DNA of 64,000 nucleotides from Bathymodiolus brooksi (taxonomy: Eukaryota; Mollusca; Bivalvia; Mytilida; Modiolidae): positions 24,304,640 to 24,368,639 of the forward strand of contig OY804590.1 in assembly GCA_963680875.1 (NCBI GenBank), read 5' to 3'. The translations under genes and the position numbers were made by a program. Every line of letters starts with the position of its first letter. The first letter of the stretch is position 1. Below, one piece after another: positions 21,485-33,120 of this stretch. The notes under the pieces were generated by a model. The model did no database searches and was not told where the DNA came from. It was given only the letters and a program-made list of their open reading frames with translations.

Positions 21485-22155
21485 TTTGAAGATACTAAAG
21501 GGGTAATCAGAATCCGTATATCGAAGAAGAACAGACAACGATTTACAAAACATACACATAAAACTAAAGATCGAGTAACACGAACCACACTAAAAACAGG
21601 GAGTGAACTCAGGTGCTCCGGAAGTGTAGGCAGTTCCTGCACCACTAGTGGCACCCGTCGTGTTAATCTAGTTACAAACCCGGTGATAAGTCATTAATGA
21701 GGAAGGACCGGGAAGTGTTTACGACAAGTGGAACATATCCGTGGTCATTTGTGACACAGATATTCCATAGCGGTCAACCAAGTCATGGTGCCAACCGTAA
21801 AACTTTCAAAGTGATGACTTCAATAGGCACCCTTGGTTCAGTAGCTTCCTTCTTTACAGCAACCCTATATCAAGGAAATCCTGATAGGAACCACAAGCTC
21901 TGGAATAGCATATCAACTGAGAGATATATACTCTATATGCCGGTGCTGCAGGAATGTTGCTACATATAAATGGAAAGTTCACAATGAGAAAATCGAATTC
22001 ATCTCTTTTGTCGTAAAGTTTCGTTCCCAACCACCCATCACTATCAATTTCGAGATGTATGTCAAGGTATGGAGCAGATCTAGCTGTATCTGTGGTATCC
22101 TTTATTTCAAGCTCAATGGAATAGATGCGATCAACGAAATCACCAAACTAGAATT
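21485..22155 (-). pseudogene. Reverse-transcriptase retroelement relic, copy 2 (C-terminal part)
   Basis: The minus-strand frames read IYSIELEIKDTTDTARSAPY, TKLYDKRDEFDF, FICSNIPAAPAYRVYISQL and later LVDRYGISVSQMTTDMFHLS, broken by several stops. This is the conserved post-RT region of the same family as 18,258-19,235. The RT palm itself is not included. Non-functional. Confidence 0.75.
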
Positions 22156-22189
22156 TGGGACTCCTTATATTCTGAATGAATGTAGGAAA

Positions 22190-22530
22190 TACAGTCACAG
22201 GAAAGAAAGTCACAGATATATACAATCACGGATATAAAATCACAGGAAAGAAAGTCACGGGAAAGAAAGTCACAGATATAAAATCACAGGAAAGAAAGTC
22301 ACAGGAAAGAAAGTCACAGAAATAAAGTCACGGACTTTTGTGTGATGTGACTTTTTTTTTGTGAATTTTTTTCCTGTAACCTTTTTTCTTGTGACTTTTT
22401 TTCCTAACTAAATTGTGTCTTTTGTTCCTGTGAGCTTTTTTCTTGTGACTTTATTTTCTGTGACTTTTTTTTTCCTGTGACTTTTTTTCCTGAGACTTTC
22501 TTTCCTGTGACTTTCTTTCCGTTTAGCTTC
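22190..22530. repeat. Inverted array of AGTCACAGGAAAG / CTTTCCTGTGACT
   Basis: 22,190-22,335 repeats 'agtcacaggaaagaa' on the + strand. From about 22,340 the complementary word 'gtgacttttttcctg' takes over. The switch makes a large imperfect hairpin with strongly purine/pyrimidine-biased strands. An ORF of about 89 codons through it (KKSHRKKKV-like) is low complexity and not a gene. Confidence 0.8.
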
Positions 22531-22834
22531 TGAATAATTGTTTTTTTCAATATTTGTTTTCTCCTTCATTTCAGATGAGTTTAAATTGATATCTCTTCGA
22601 GATATATAGAACCGTACAACAGTTCTAGCAATATTGTTTCTCATCTTTCTTTCGAAAAGATAAAAATAGGCAGTCATGTGGCATTCTTTCCTATGACTTT
22701 ATCATCCAGTGACTATATCAGCATTTTTTTACTTTCTCTCCTATGCAATCCAAATAGTCCCATCCCTTTGCCCTCCTATGTGTTCTGTATAATATATTAC
22801 CCCTACCTTCTTCATTTCTTGATCATATTGAATT

Positions 22835-23028
22835 CAGGGGCGAATTCAGGGGGGAGCGCACCCGGCGCGCGCCCCCCCCCCCCTAAAATTGGAAAAAAAT
22901 ATGATTTTTTGGCGTAAAATCGTGATTTTTCACACGAAATACCCCAACAATTTTCGCGCCTCCCTCCGCTCGGCGCAATTTTTTTTTGAGTACGCCCCTC
23001 CTAACTTGAAATTCTGGATCCGCCCCTG
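22835..23028 (-). mobile_element. MITE family CAGGGGCGGATCC, copy 1
   Basis: The ends are caggggcgaattcag and ctggatccgcccctg, and GAATT flanks both sides (22830-22834, 23029-23033). The interior has 'cgtgatttttcacacgaaat' and 'cgcgcctccctccg', matching the copy at 28,036 in reverse. The end CAGGGGCGG resembles hAT-type termini; the 5-bp duplication in both copies is consistent. Confidence 0.85.
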
Positions 23029-23305
23029 GAATTGATATCTCTTCGAGTTGTGTATGGTACAACAGAAGCAATAAACGAAAGTCTTGTGACGCTATTACTC
23101 ACCTTTATTATATCACTCGCTTCTCACCTTGCACCTGCTCTTAATAGAAAGGATCTCATTGTCTCTTTGAGGTGGGTTATTTTTATATATAATTTCAACA
23201 AACAATCTATCCCCTCTTCTGGTCTCATACTAAGACTATCAATTAATTTAGATATTTATGACTAATTTGTATTAAATCTAATTGGTATCATTTATAAGCG
23301 AGTGA

Positions 23306-23540
23306 TAGCTAAAATAAGAAAAGATAAGTTTTATTTATAGTCGGCATGTTAAAATAACAATACAAGATAAGATAAGATAAGATAAGTTTTATTTATATTC
23401 GGCATGTTAAAATAACAATACAAGATAAGATAAGATAAGATAAGTTTTATTTATATTCGGCATGTTAAAATAACAATACAAGATAAGATAAGATAAGATA
23501 AGTTTTATTTATAGTCGGCATGTTAAAATAACAATACAAC
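23306..23540. repeat. 58-bp tandem repeat with (GATAA)n, 4 units
   Basis: Units starting 'gataagttttatttata' at about 23323, 23381, 23439 and 23497 contain 'tcggcatgttaaaataacaa' and three to four GATAA steps. Almost identical to each other. It directly precedes the 148-bp satellite. Confidence 0.9.
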
Positions 23541-23542
23541 AC

Positions 23543-26195
23543 AAGAAACTCTTGTAGGCTTTTGACCGACATACACAAAAAATAAGGTGGTGCAACATGT
23601 CTACTCACGGACTATCGTTTCAGTGAGCTACGACTATATAAACCGCCGACTCAGCGTGTTGATCCAGTACAAAGCAGACACCATCATGATCTTGTGAGCT
23701 TTTGACCCACATACACAACACATAAGGTGTCCGGTGGTCCAACATGTCTACTCACGGACTGTTGTAAACCTCAAACTCAGCGTGTTGATCCAGTACAAAG
23801 CAGACACCATCATGATCTTGTGAGCTTTTGATCGACATGCACAAAAAATAAGGTGCCCGGTGGTGCAACATGTCTACTCACGGACTGTTGTTTCAGTGAG
23901 CTAGGACTATATAAACCTCCAACTCATCGTTTTGATCCAGTACAAAGCAGACACCATCATCATCTTGTGAGCTTTTGACCAACATACACAAAAAATAAGG
24001 TGCCCGGTGGTGCAACATGTCTACTCACGGACTGTTGTTTCAGTGAGCTAGGACTATATAAATCTCCAACTCATCGTGTTGGTCCAGTACAAAGCAGACA
24101 CCATTATCATCTCGTGAGCTTTTGACCGACACACAAAAACAAATAAGGTGTCCGGTGGTGCAACATGTCTACTCACGGACTGTTGTTTCAGTGAGCTAGG
24201 ACTATATAAGCCTGCAACTCAGCGCGTTGATCCAGTACAAAGCAGACACCATCATCATCTAGTGAGCTTTTGACCCACATACACAACACACAATGTGTCC
24301 GTGTGGTGCATCATGTCTACTCACGGACTGTTGTTTCGGTGAGCTATGACTATATAAACCTCCAACTCAGCGTGTTGTTCCAGTACAAAGCAGACACCAT
24401 CATTGTCTAGTGAGCTGTTGATCCACATACACAACACACAATGTGTCCGTGTGGTGCGGCATGTCTACTCACGGACTGTTGTTTCAGTGAGTTAGGACTA
24501 TATAAATCTCCAACTCAGCGTGTTGGTCAAGTACAAAGCAGACACCATCATTATCTAGTGAGCTATTGACCGACATACACAACACACAATGTGTCCGTGT
24601 GGTGCGGCTTGTCTAATCACGGACTGTTGTTTCAGTGAGCTAGGACTATATAAACCTCCAACTCATCGTGTTGGTCCAGTAAAAAGCAGACACCATCATC
24701 ATCTAGTGAGCTTTTGATCGACATACACAAAAAATAAGGTGTCCGGTTGTGCAACATGTCTACTCACGGACTGTTGTTTCAGTGAGCTAGGACTATATAA
24801 ACCCCCAACTCAGCGTGTTGGTCCAGTACAAAGCAGACACCATTATTATCTAGTGAGCTTTTGACCGACATGCACAACACACAATATGTCCGTGTGGTGC
24901 GGCTTGTCTACTCACGGACTGTTGTTTCAGTGAGCTAGGACTATATAAACCTCCAACTCATCGTGTTGGTCCAATACAAAGCAGACACCATCATCATCTA
25001 GTGAGCTTTTGACCGACATACACAAAAAATAAGGTGTCCGGTGGTGCAACATGTCTACTCACGGACTGTTGTTTCAGTGAGCTAGGACTATATAAACTTC
25101 AAACTCAGCGCGTTGGTCCAGTACAAAGCAGACACCATCATCATTTCGTGAGTTTTTGACCAACATACACAAAAAATAAGGTGTCCGGTGGTCCAACATA
25201 TCTACTCACGGACTGTTGTTTCAGTGAGCTAGGACTATATAAACCTCCAACTCAGCGTGTTGGTCCAGTACAAAGCAGACACCATCATCATCTAGTGAGC
25301 TTTTGACCCACATACACAACACACAATGTGTCCGTGTGGTGCAACATGTCTACTCACGGACTGTTGTTTCAGTGAGCTAGGACTATATAAACCTCCAACT
25401 CAGCGTGTTGGTCCAGTACAAAGCAGACACCATCATCATCTAGTGAGCTTTTGACCCACATACACAACACACAATGTGTCCGTGTGGTGCAACATGTCTA
25501 CTCACGGACTGTTGTTTCAGTGAGCTAGGACTATATAAACCTCCAACTCAGCGTGTGGGTCCAGTACAAAGCAGACACCATCATCATCTAGTGAGCTTTT
25601 GACCCACATACACAACACACAATGTGTCCGTGTGGTGCAACATGTCTACTCACGGACTGTTGTTTCAGTGAGCTAGGACTATATAAACCTCCAACTCAGC
25701 GTGTTGGTCCAGTACAAAGCAGACACCATCATCATTTCGTGAGTTTTTGACCAACATACACAAAAAATAAGGTGTCCGGTGGTCCAACATATCTACTCAC
25801 GGACTGTTGTTTCAGTGAGCTAGGACTATATAAACCTCCAACTCATCGTGTTGGTCCAGTACAAAGCAGACACCATCATCATCTAGTGAGCTTTTGACCC
25901 ACATACACAACACACAATGTGTCCGTGTGGTGCAACATGTCTACTCACGGACTGTTGTTTCAGTGAGCTAGGACTATATAAACCTCAAACTCAGCGTGTG
26001 GGTCCAGTACAAAACAGACACCATCATCATCTAGTGAGCTTTTGACCCACATACACAACGCCCAATGTGTCCGTGTGGTGCGGCATGTCTACTCACGGAC
26101 TGTTGTTTCAGTGAGCTATGACTATATAAACCTCCAACTCATTGTGTTGTTCCAGTACAAAGCAGACACCATCATTATCTCATCGAAGGGTAATT
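23543..26195. repeat. 148-bp satellite array, 18 units
   Basis: The word 'gcagacaccat' recurs 18 times at about 148-bp spacing from 23,672 to 26,162 (one unit is shortened to 127 bp). Each unit has 'tactcacggact', 'ttcagtgagctaggactata' and a TATA-like 'ctatataaac'. Two unit types alternate irregularly: A with 'aaaaaataaggtg.ccggtgg' and B with 'acacacaatgtgtccgtgtgg'. A lone reverse monomer lies at 35,343-35,432. No coding frame persists. Confidence 0.95.
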
Positions 26196-26280
26196 ATGAT
26201 ATAGATAACAGATTGCTCATTTTGGTCATAGGGACTTGTTGTTAAATTATGGCACTGGCCACTGTGTAGGATATTCGATG

Positions 26281-26385
26281 TAATAAAACAATTATGTGAT
26301 AAACTTTGTCAGTGACTTTAGGCAGGTCGGTGGTTTTGTCTGGGTACTCCAGTTTCCTCTACCAGTAAAACGCCAAAAATGCAAA
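26281..26385 (+). repeat. SINE middle fragment
   Basis: 'attatgtgataaactttgtc' to 'gtactccagtttcctctacc' matches the central part of the SINE family. The tail is missing. Confidence 0.7.
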
Positions 26386-26602
26386 AAAATGAATTCCTAG
26401 AACGAAAGCTAAAAAATAGTGTCAAAGTGTTAATTGTGCAGGTTGTATTACTAAAGTAATAAACATAATTGATCTCTAAACAGTTTAAATTGCAGTCTGA
26501 TATTTTTTTTTCTCTGTTTCGGTTTTTTTTTTAAATTCTTTCTCATTTATTAATTAATTTTGCATATGGCTTTATATGTAAATTTAGTGTATTACTTTTC
26601 AA

Positions 26603-26850
26603 GGGGCCGTCGTGGTCGTGATCGCATGGTAGTTGGATTTACAACTACCTGTGTAATCAGTGCCAAGCACCACTAACGTTGTGAGTTCGAACCCCGCTCA
26701 TGGTGAGGTGTACTCTATACAACATTATGTGATTAAATTTGTCAATGTATTGCGACAGATCAGTGGTTATCTCCTGTTACTCAGGTTTCCTCCACCAATA
26801 AAACTGACCGCCACAATATAACTGAAATATTGTTGAAAGTGGCGTTATTT
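26603..26850 (+). repeat. tRNA-headed SINE (MetaSINE-like), full head
   Basis: It begins 'ggggccgtcgtggtcgtgat' and has a box B-like 'gagttcgaaccccg', the central 'tactcaggtttcctccacca' and the tail 'gttgaaagtggcgtta'. This copy best shows the tRNA-derived RNA polymerase III promoter head. Confidence 0.85.
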
Positions 26851-27650
26851 CTTTAATTTATAATTCATTTGTTTAATTTCCAATGCGAAGTTATCCTTAT
26901 TTATTTTAATTACTTCATGATTTCTGTAAATTGCTTTATTGAATATTAATACTGTGACTTTACCCGGTATCTTTTCTCAGGCCTGTTACTTTTTTTCTCT
27001 GATTTTATTCCCAGTTACTTTAATATCTCTGACATTCCTATACATTCGAAATAGTCCGCGTCCGTTTTCATCCAGTATCTATTTTTTACATTACTGCCTA
27101 TATACCGGTGTATGTATAGTCGGTTGGTTGGTTTATGGTGTTTAACGCCACTTTCAAAAATATTGCAGTTTAAGTTAATGTGTGATATTTTCATAATGTG
27201 TTTCGTTTTGTCTGAGATTTTATCGTTTACTTTTTGAGTTTTCACTCGGATTTTCGTGTTCATTTAGTTTTTAATTACTATTTTTGTCGTTTTGATACTG
27301 TTTTTTGCTTTTCTTTTACGTTAGAATTCGATATTTTCATCGTGTTTCGCGTTTGTTCGAGTTTTTGTAGTATTGTTTACGTGTGTTTCACGTTTTTTGT
27401 GACGTTCTCACGTTATGCTTTCATTTTTAATCACGTTTTTCGCGTTCATTTAACTTTTTAGTGGCTATTTGTTCGCTTTGTTAAGGTTTTTGCTTACGTT
27501 TTTCGTGTTTTGGGTGGAATTTCAGCGCTATTGCTGCTGCTGCTGCTGCTGCGTGAGAGAGAGAGAGAGGACATTGGTGGTATTGTGACGTGAAGCAGAA
27601 ATTAGAAACAGAAAATAACAAGGAAAACATAAACGGAGAGATAAACGAAA
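26851..27650. other. T-rich region, no gene seen; GCT/GA microsatellites
   Basis: Holds a SINE tail fragment (27,131-27,172, minus), T-rich sequence with repeated 'cgttttt' words (27,180-27,520), (GCT)n at 27,534-27,551 and (GA)n at 27,556-27,569. The short ORFs are low complexity. Confidence 0.6.
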
Positions 27651-27852
27651 AGACAAAACACAAGAGACAAAGAGAATTAAGCAGACCGTGTCGAATGTCA
27701 CAACACTTCGATGACTCATTGATCTATTTTTAGTAACATGAAGTCACCTATGAAAGCCGACTCGACGCGAAGCATTCTCATTCTGCGCCCAGACGCTGAA
27801 GTAAACAGACGTGTTTAGAGCTCAGTGCAAACGCCAACTAGACAGAACAGAT

Positions 27853-27950
27853 GTAAGTCATACATGTAGTTTTAACAAATACAATTTATCTGACATGTAG
27901 TTGAACTGATTGATTCATGTAATAAATACTTATACATTTGTCTTTTACAG
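27853..27950 (+). other. 98-bp leader intron of the polymerase gene
   Basis: A consensus donor (cagat|gtaagt) at 27,853 and an acceptor (tgtcttttacag|) ending at 27,950 put the ATG of the zinc-finger ORF first in the next exon. Upstream, 27,720-27,852 would be the leader exon. Not proven to be spliced, but both sites are strong and the position is just before the start codon. Confidence 0.6.
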
Positions 27951-29464
27951 ATGCATTCTTGTGGATATTGTCAACAAACCTTTGCCAATAAGAGTCAATT
28001 AATGGAGCACCACCGTCTAAACAAACACCACAATACAGGGGCGGATCCAGGATTTCAAGTTAGGGGGGGCGCACTTAAAAAAATTGCGCCGATCGGAGGG
28101 AGGCGCGAAAATTTTTGGTGTATTTCGTGTGAAAAATCACGATTTTACGCCCAAAAATCATTTTTTTCCAATTTTAGGGCCCCCCCCCCCCCTGGATCCG
28201 CCCCTGCAATACCTGTAGAGTATGCCAGAAGTGTTTTACTAGAAAGGACAATCTCGATAGACACGAGAGAAAACACAACAACGACAGCGTCTTTCCATGT
28301 AGCGAATGCGGTTTGTTGTACAGACGAAACGATAACCTGAAGGAGAAACATCAGAGTGGAGCCTGTTTACAAAATCAACCTGTGGATATCAACCACCCCG
28401 ATCAGTATTACACCATTACTAAGGAGAAGGGAAAGAAGATGCCTCGATTTAACACCGAATCCAACGAGTACAGAGTTACGTTCAATGAATTAAACGTCCA
28501 GAGTGTACCAGACATATTGAAAATCCTACAGAACCTATTTGACTCCGTTTTAACAGATGTGACCAAAGGAATGCAGGAAGAGGATTTAGTTCAAGTTACC
28601 CTTGAATGTCCCGATTTGGATTTTCCCATCAGATTACCTTTCATGCAGATGAACCAACTGACCAGTGAACTACTACTAACCGAAATAGAAAGAGTGCTAC
28701 AATCCAACGAACCGTTCGTCCTGGACCATTGTGTACAACTGAATATAACACACGTCAGCCTTCCTAAGGGTGGAACTGGAAAGAGATGTGATTACGTGGA
28801 CACGGAGAGGTTCCTGAAAGATAAACGTTGCATCATCCAGATACAAAACAAAGATGACATGTGTTGTGCCAGGGCCATCGTAACGGCCAAAGCTAAGATC
28901 GACGGACACGAACAATGGAATTCTATTAGACAAGGTCGTCGTATCCAAGAAGAGTTGGCGTTGGAATTACACGCCAAGGCGCGCGTACCCCTACATCAAT
29001 GCGGACTCGAAGATGTAAAAACGTTTCAACGATTCCTGGTAGGATATCAGATACATGTGATATCGAGAGAGTATTTCAACGGAATCGTTTACCATGGACC
29101 CACAGCCGAGAAGAAGATCTACTTGTACTACCACGACAACCATTACGATGTGATCACCAGTATGACTGTGTTCCTGAGTCGCACCTACTTCTGTACAAAC
29201 TGTTACAAAGGGTATAACACCAAAGAAGAACACGCTTGCAACAACGTATGTCATAATTGCCGAAAGATTCATGATCAAACTGAAGATGATTGGATACATT
29301 GTCAGGATTGTGGACAATACTTCAAAGGACCAGCAACGTGTACCTCCTATTACAAATGTAAGAACTGCGGACAAACCGTGAACAAACGAATGGGAGATCA
29401 TACCTGTGGGAACGTCTATTGCAAGACTTGTAAAGATTATTATCCATCTGAACACCAGTGTTAG
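27951..29464 (+). pseudogene. Polinton/adintovirus-type DNA polymerase: N-terminal zinc-finger part
   Basis: It starts with a C2H2 finger (CGYCQQTF...HHRLNKH), is interrupted by a MITE at 28,036-28,206, then continues with further C2H2-like fingers and a long domain (28,313-29,464). That domain ends in a cysteine-rich block with many CxxC pairs (YFCTNCYKGYN, CHNCRK, CQDCGQYF, CKNCGQTV). An in-frame TAG at 29,462-29,464 separates it from the exonuclease domain in the same frame. This layout is known in large family B polymerase proteins of Polinton-like elements and their relatives in invertebrates. Described as broken; no intact protein can be made. Confidence 0.75.
28036..28206 (+). mobile_element. 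MITE family CAGGGGCGGATCC, copy 2, in zinc-finger exon
   Basis: The ends are caggggcggatccag and ctggatccgcccctg, with CAATA on both sides (28031-28035, 28207-28211). It interrupts the zinc-finger ORF between two fingers. Because coding sense is in the same frame on both sides once one CAATA is discounted, it inserted after the gene was formed. Confidence 0.85.
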
Positions 29465-31483
29465 ATGCTACCTGTGGATTACAACGATAGACAGAAGAAA
29501 CAGACTTACATCTTTTTCGATTTTGAATGTACCCAAGATGACATGATCCAGTGTCAACAAGGATACCAACCGGATGACAACGAAAATGTATTCATTGCAA
29601 ATCACCGAGGTGTGGAGCTTTCGAACATAAGCCTAATATATGTGTAGTACATAGAGTGTGTTTAAAATGCATGGATCAAGGCGTCGATAAAAAAAAGTAT
29701 CTGCCAAACATGTGGAAAGAACGAATTGGTGTTTGCCGGACCGAACACAACTGAACACTTTTGTCAATGGTTGTTTTCCGGAGAAAACGAAGGGGTCACC
29801 GTCATTGCACACAATTCCAAAGGCTATGATTCATTGCCCATACTAGGGTATCTGTACCAAAACGGTGTGAAACCAAGAACATGTATATCGAAGTACCCTG
29901 ATGTCGTATTAGAATGATAGACTCCATCAACTTTTTACCTAGCGCATTATCGGAACTACCTAAGATGTTTGGATTGGAGGAGCTCAAGAAAGGATATTTC
30001 CCACATTTGTTCAATAGGAAAGAGAACCAATCAGTCGTACTCAATCATCTACCAGACGTACACTACTACAACCCGGATGCCATGAAATTGAAAGACAGAA
30101 AAGTCTTCTTCGTGTGGTATGAGACCAACTACAGACAACGATTCGATTTTCAAAGAGAACTATTGAGTTACTGCCGCTCCGACGTGGACATATTAAGAAG
30201 AGCCTGTATAACGTTTAGGCAACTGTTTTTGGAGATGACGTCTGCCGACGGACATGGAGGCATCGATCCTTTTCAGAAATGCATCACGATAGCCTCGGCC
30301 TGCAATTTGGTCTTTAGAACGAAATTTCTACGACCCGATACCATCGGTATCATTCCAGCTCAAGGATACCGTCAAGAAGAAAAACATTCTATCAAAGCCA
30401 TGCAATGGATCAAATACTTATCGACAACGGAAGGAGTCTGCATACAACATGCTAGAAACGCAGGGGAAAAGGAAATTGGACCTTATAAAGTGGATGGATA
30501 CTACGAAAACGAGAACGGACAACAATACGTCTTGGAATTTAACGGAAAGTTCTGGCACGGATGCTTACACTGTTACAATGCCAGCACCGTGAACCCGATC
30601 AATGGTATGACCATGGGTGATCTATACCAACGAACCATGGAGAAGAAATGATACCTGGAAGGTCAAGGGTATATCTACGTTGGAAAGTGGGAATGCGAGT
30701 TCGACAGAGAAGTTCGAGAAAACGACACTTTACGAAACTTTGTCCAACAATCCGAGATGATCAACCCGTTGGAACCCCGAGATGCTTTTTATGGAGGACG
30801 CACCGAAGCCTTTACATTGTTTCAAAAAGACCAGGATATATCATACGTCGATGCAACCTCCCTGTATCCATATATCAATAAGACCGGAAAGATACCCATC
30901 GGACACCCTGAGATCGTCACCGAGGGTTTTACAGATATACAACAGTACGAAGGACTCATCAAATGCAAAATCCTTCCACCAAGAGGACTGTACATACCCG
31001 TATTACCAGTAAAAATGAACAACAAATTGTTGTTTACTCTGTGTAGAACATGTAGTGAAAACCATCAACAGAAACCGTGTCAACATAACGACGAAGAAAG
31101 ATCATTGATGGGAACATGGATCACGGACGAATTGAAGAAAGCATTGGAGAAAGGATATGTAGTTCAGCGCATCTACGAAGTGTGGCATTTCGATGAAACG
31201 GAACAGTACGATCCGAAAACGAAAACTGGAGGACTCTTTACCGATTACGTGAATACCTTCCTCAAAATGAAGCAGGAAGCCAGCGGTTGGCCAGAGTGGT
31301 GTTAGAACGAAAACGATAGATGGAGGTACATCAGAGATTACCACGAAAAGGAGGGAATACTCCTGGACTACAACAACATAAAGAAGAATCCTGGATTGAG
31401 AGCATTAGCCAAACTGATGCTGAATAGCTTGTGGGGAAAATTCGGACAGAGATCCAACATGCCTCAGATAGGAATACTGTTAT
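29465..31483 (+). pseudogene. Protein-primed family B DNA polymerase, exonuclease and first palm part
   Basis: The 3'-5' exonuclease motifs are in order: Exo I FFDFECTQ (about 29,514), Exo II HNSKGYDSLP (about 29,810) and Exo III YCRSDVDILR (about 30,170). An inserted region with LEFNGKFWHGC (about 30,535) follows, as in the DNA_pol_B_2 family of Polintons. The palm motif A (YVDATSLYPYI) is at about 30,843 and motif B (LMLNSLWGKFG) at about 31,410. Breaks are frameshifts between about 29,600 and 29,720, one near 29,913, and in-frame stops TGA at 30,649-30,651 and TAG at 31,303-31,305. It replicates element or viral DNA by protein priming in its family. This copy is inactive. Confidence 0.85.
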
Positions 31484-31736
31484 AGTGACAGCCGGAACCT
31501 TTGAGCCGTAATGAAAACGGGAGGTTTGGCGCTTTAAGATCTGATTCAACCCACCATTTCTTTAGAAATGCCTGTACCAAGTCAGGGTCATTACGGTTTT
31601 CACAGTTTTCCGGTTGTTGACTGATTTTGTCTGTTTATATACTTATGAGTTTTGACTTTCCCTTTGTAAGATTGTTCGGAGTTCGGTTATTTGTTATTAC
31701 CCTTAATTAATTATTTATAAAATACATATCCGAACC
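31484..31736 (+). repeat. Dispersed repeat inserted in the polymerase
   Basis: About 250 bp of the mussel-type repeat starts 'aatactgttatagtgacagc' and ends '...ttataaaatac'. It separates polymerase motif B from motif C. 'aatac' at both ends may be a target duplication, but the same letters occur next to the copy at 1-125, so they may belong to the element. Contains 'tgagttttgactttcccttt', a word I associate with a mussel dispersed repeat. Confidence 0.7.
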
Positions 31737-32366
31737 TGCCGAATATTTCGACATGTTGACCAGCGACCAGATTCTTGTGATGGGCATACATTTTGTCAGC
31801 GACGAGATGGTGGAAATGAGATATCAATACAAAGAAGAGTTCGTCGAAAAATCCGGGAGAACCAACGTAGTCATAGCAGCCTATACCACAGCTCAATCCC
31901 GTTTGAAGTTGTACAGTTATTTGGAAAATTATGACCCCGTGCCTTATACGCCGATACAGACTCAGTCGTGTATACCTCTAGGCCAAGCGAGTGGAAATCA
32001 GAACTCGGTGACTACCTAGGGGATATCACCGATGAAGTGCCCGACAACAGATTAATAGAGTTTGTCACCGGTGGACCGAAGAACTATGCCTACAAGATTG
32101 CCAGACCCAATAAGGATGGAAATACGACCATATGTAAAGTGAGAGGCATCACTCGCAACTACAAGAACTCCTTGACCATCAACTTTGATGCGATCAAGGA
32201 CATGGTCATTAACAACAGAGATGACGTCAAGACCGTGAGGGACGACTTCAAGATCACGAGAGACCACAAGAGATTACTTACCGTACATCAAGACAAAGAC
32301 TACAGGATAGTCTTCAACAAAAGAGTCATCATGCAGGACTCCAGCACGCAACCGTACGGATTTTAA
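31737..32366 (+). pseudogene. Family B DNA polymerase, C-terminal part
   Basis: It resumes with EYFDMLTSDQ at about 31,740 and continues to SRLKLYSY. A frameshift near 31,950 comes just before the catalytic motif C, which is still legible as ADTDSVVY in the next frame (about 31,952-31,975). The frame from 31,968 runs to a stop at 32,364-32,366 after QDSSTQPYGF, a typical C-terminus for this family. The catalytic aspartates are preserved in letters, so decay is mainly by frame breaks. Confidence 0.8.
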
Positions 32367-33120
32367 GAGGGTCGTCTATCCTGTAATGGTCAAAATAATG
32401 TTTTCCGGCAGTTTACGCCCCTGCACGAAAGATAGCATACTGTGGGCCCTTTCGTGAGGTTGAAGATACTGTGGGAAGGTAGACGATTCTCAATTGTGCA
32501 TAATTTCTATACATGTAAAGACTGCGAAATAAAAACAAATTTGTACATTATTATACGTTTGTTGTTTATATGTCTGTTTGTGATAATGTTAAAAATCCTA
32601 GGGAGGAATACTTTATATGCCTAGTTTGTGATAATGTTAAAAATCCTAGGGAGGAATACTTACGTACTATATACAGCAATGGCAAACGTCAGTGGAGGGT
32701 AATAGTAATAAAGAAAAAAAAAAGAAAAAAAGAAAAAAAAGTAATGCAGCCTCACAAGCCAGTCACAAGCCTGGATAAATGCAGAGTGGCCTTCTATTGG
32801 GTAACGTTATATCTCCTTTAATAGATGTGTACAATAAACAGACTGAAAAATGTATCCGAGAAAGACATAATAAATCAATGCATACATCCCCTAACTCAAT
32901 TCAAATAATATTTATCATGACACTACAGATATACATGCCTAATTATGGAGCATGACGTATTGATATATACACTGCTTACAAACAAATAAGAATACCCCAA
33001 AAATATCCTGTGGTCAAATAGGAATTCATTTCTAAACAAGGAATTAAAACACGGTATAAAAACCCATATACAATACTTAGAATAATAGAATGACAGGTTG
33101 ATCAATACAAATTATTTAAA
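32367..33120. other. Downstream flank of polymerase; 48-bp-spaced duplication
   Basis: A short inverted pair 'cacgaaag...ctttcgtg' (32,425-32,455) and 'aataaa' (about 32,529) could serve 3' end formation. 'gataatgttaaaaatcctag' with its following 'ggaggaatactt' occurs twice (32,580 and 32,628). No further element gene is evident on the + strand. Confidence 0.5.

Noticed and set aside
22408..22677. Lysine- and serine-rich 89-codon ORF
   Set aside because: It is a read-through of the AGTCACAGGAAAG array plus flank.
23543..26195. CRISPR array (regular direct repeats)
   Set aside because: Units of 148 bp are repeated throughout, without unique spacers, in an animal genome. It is satellite DNA.
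28991..29455. 154-codon minus-strand ORF
   Set aside because: Shadow of the polymerase-associated zinc-rich domain on the + strand, which has clear CxxC motifs.
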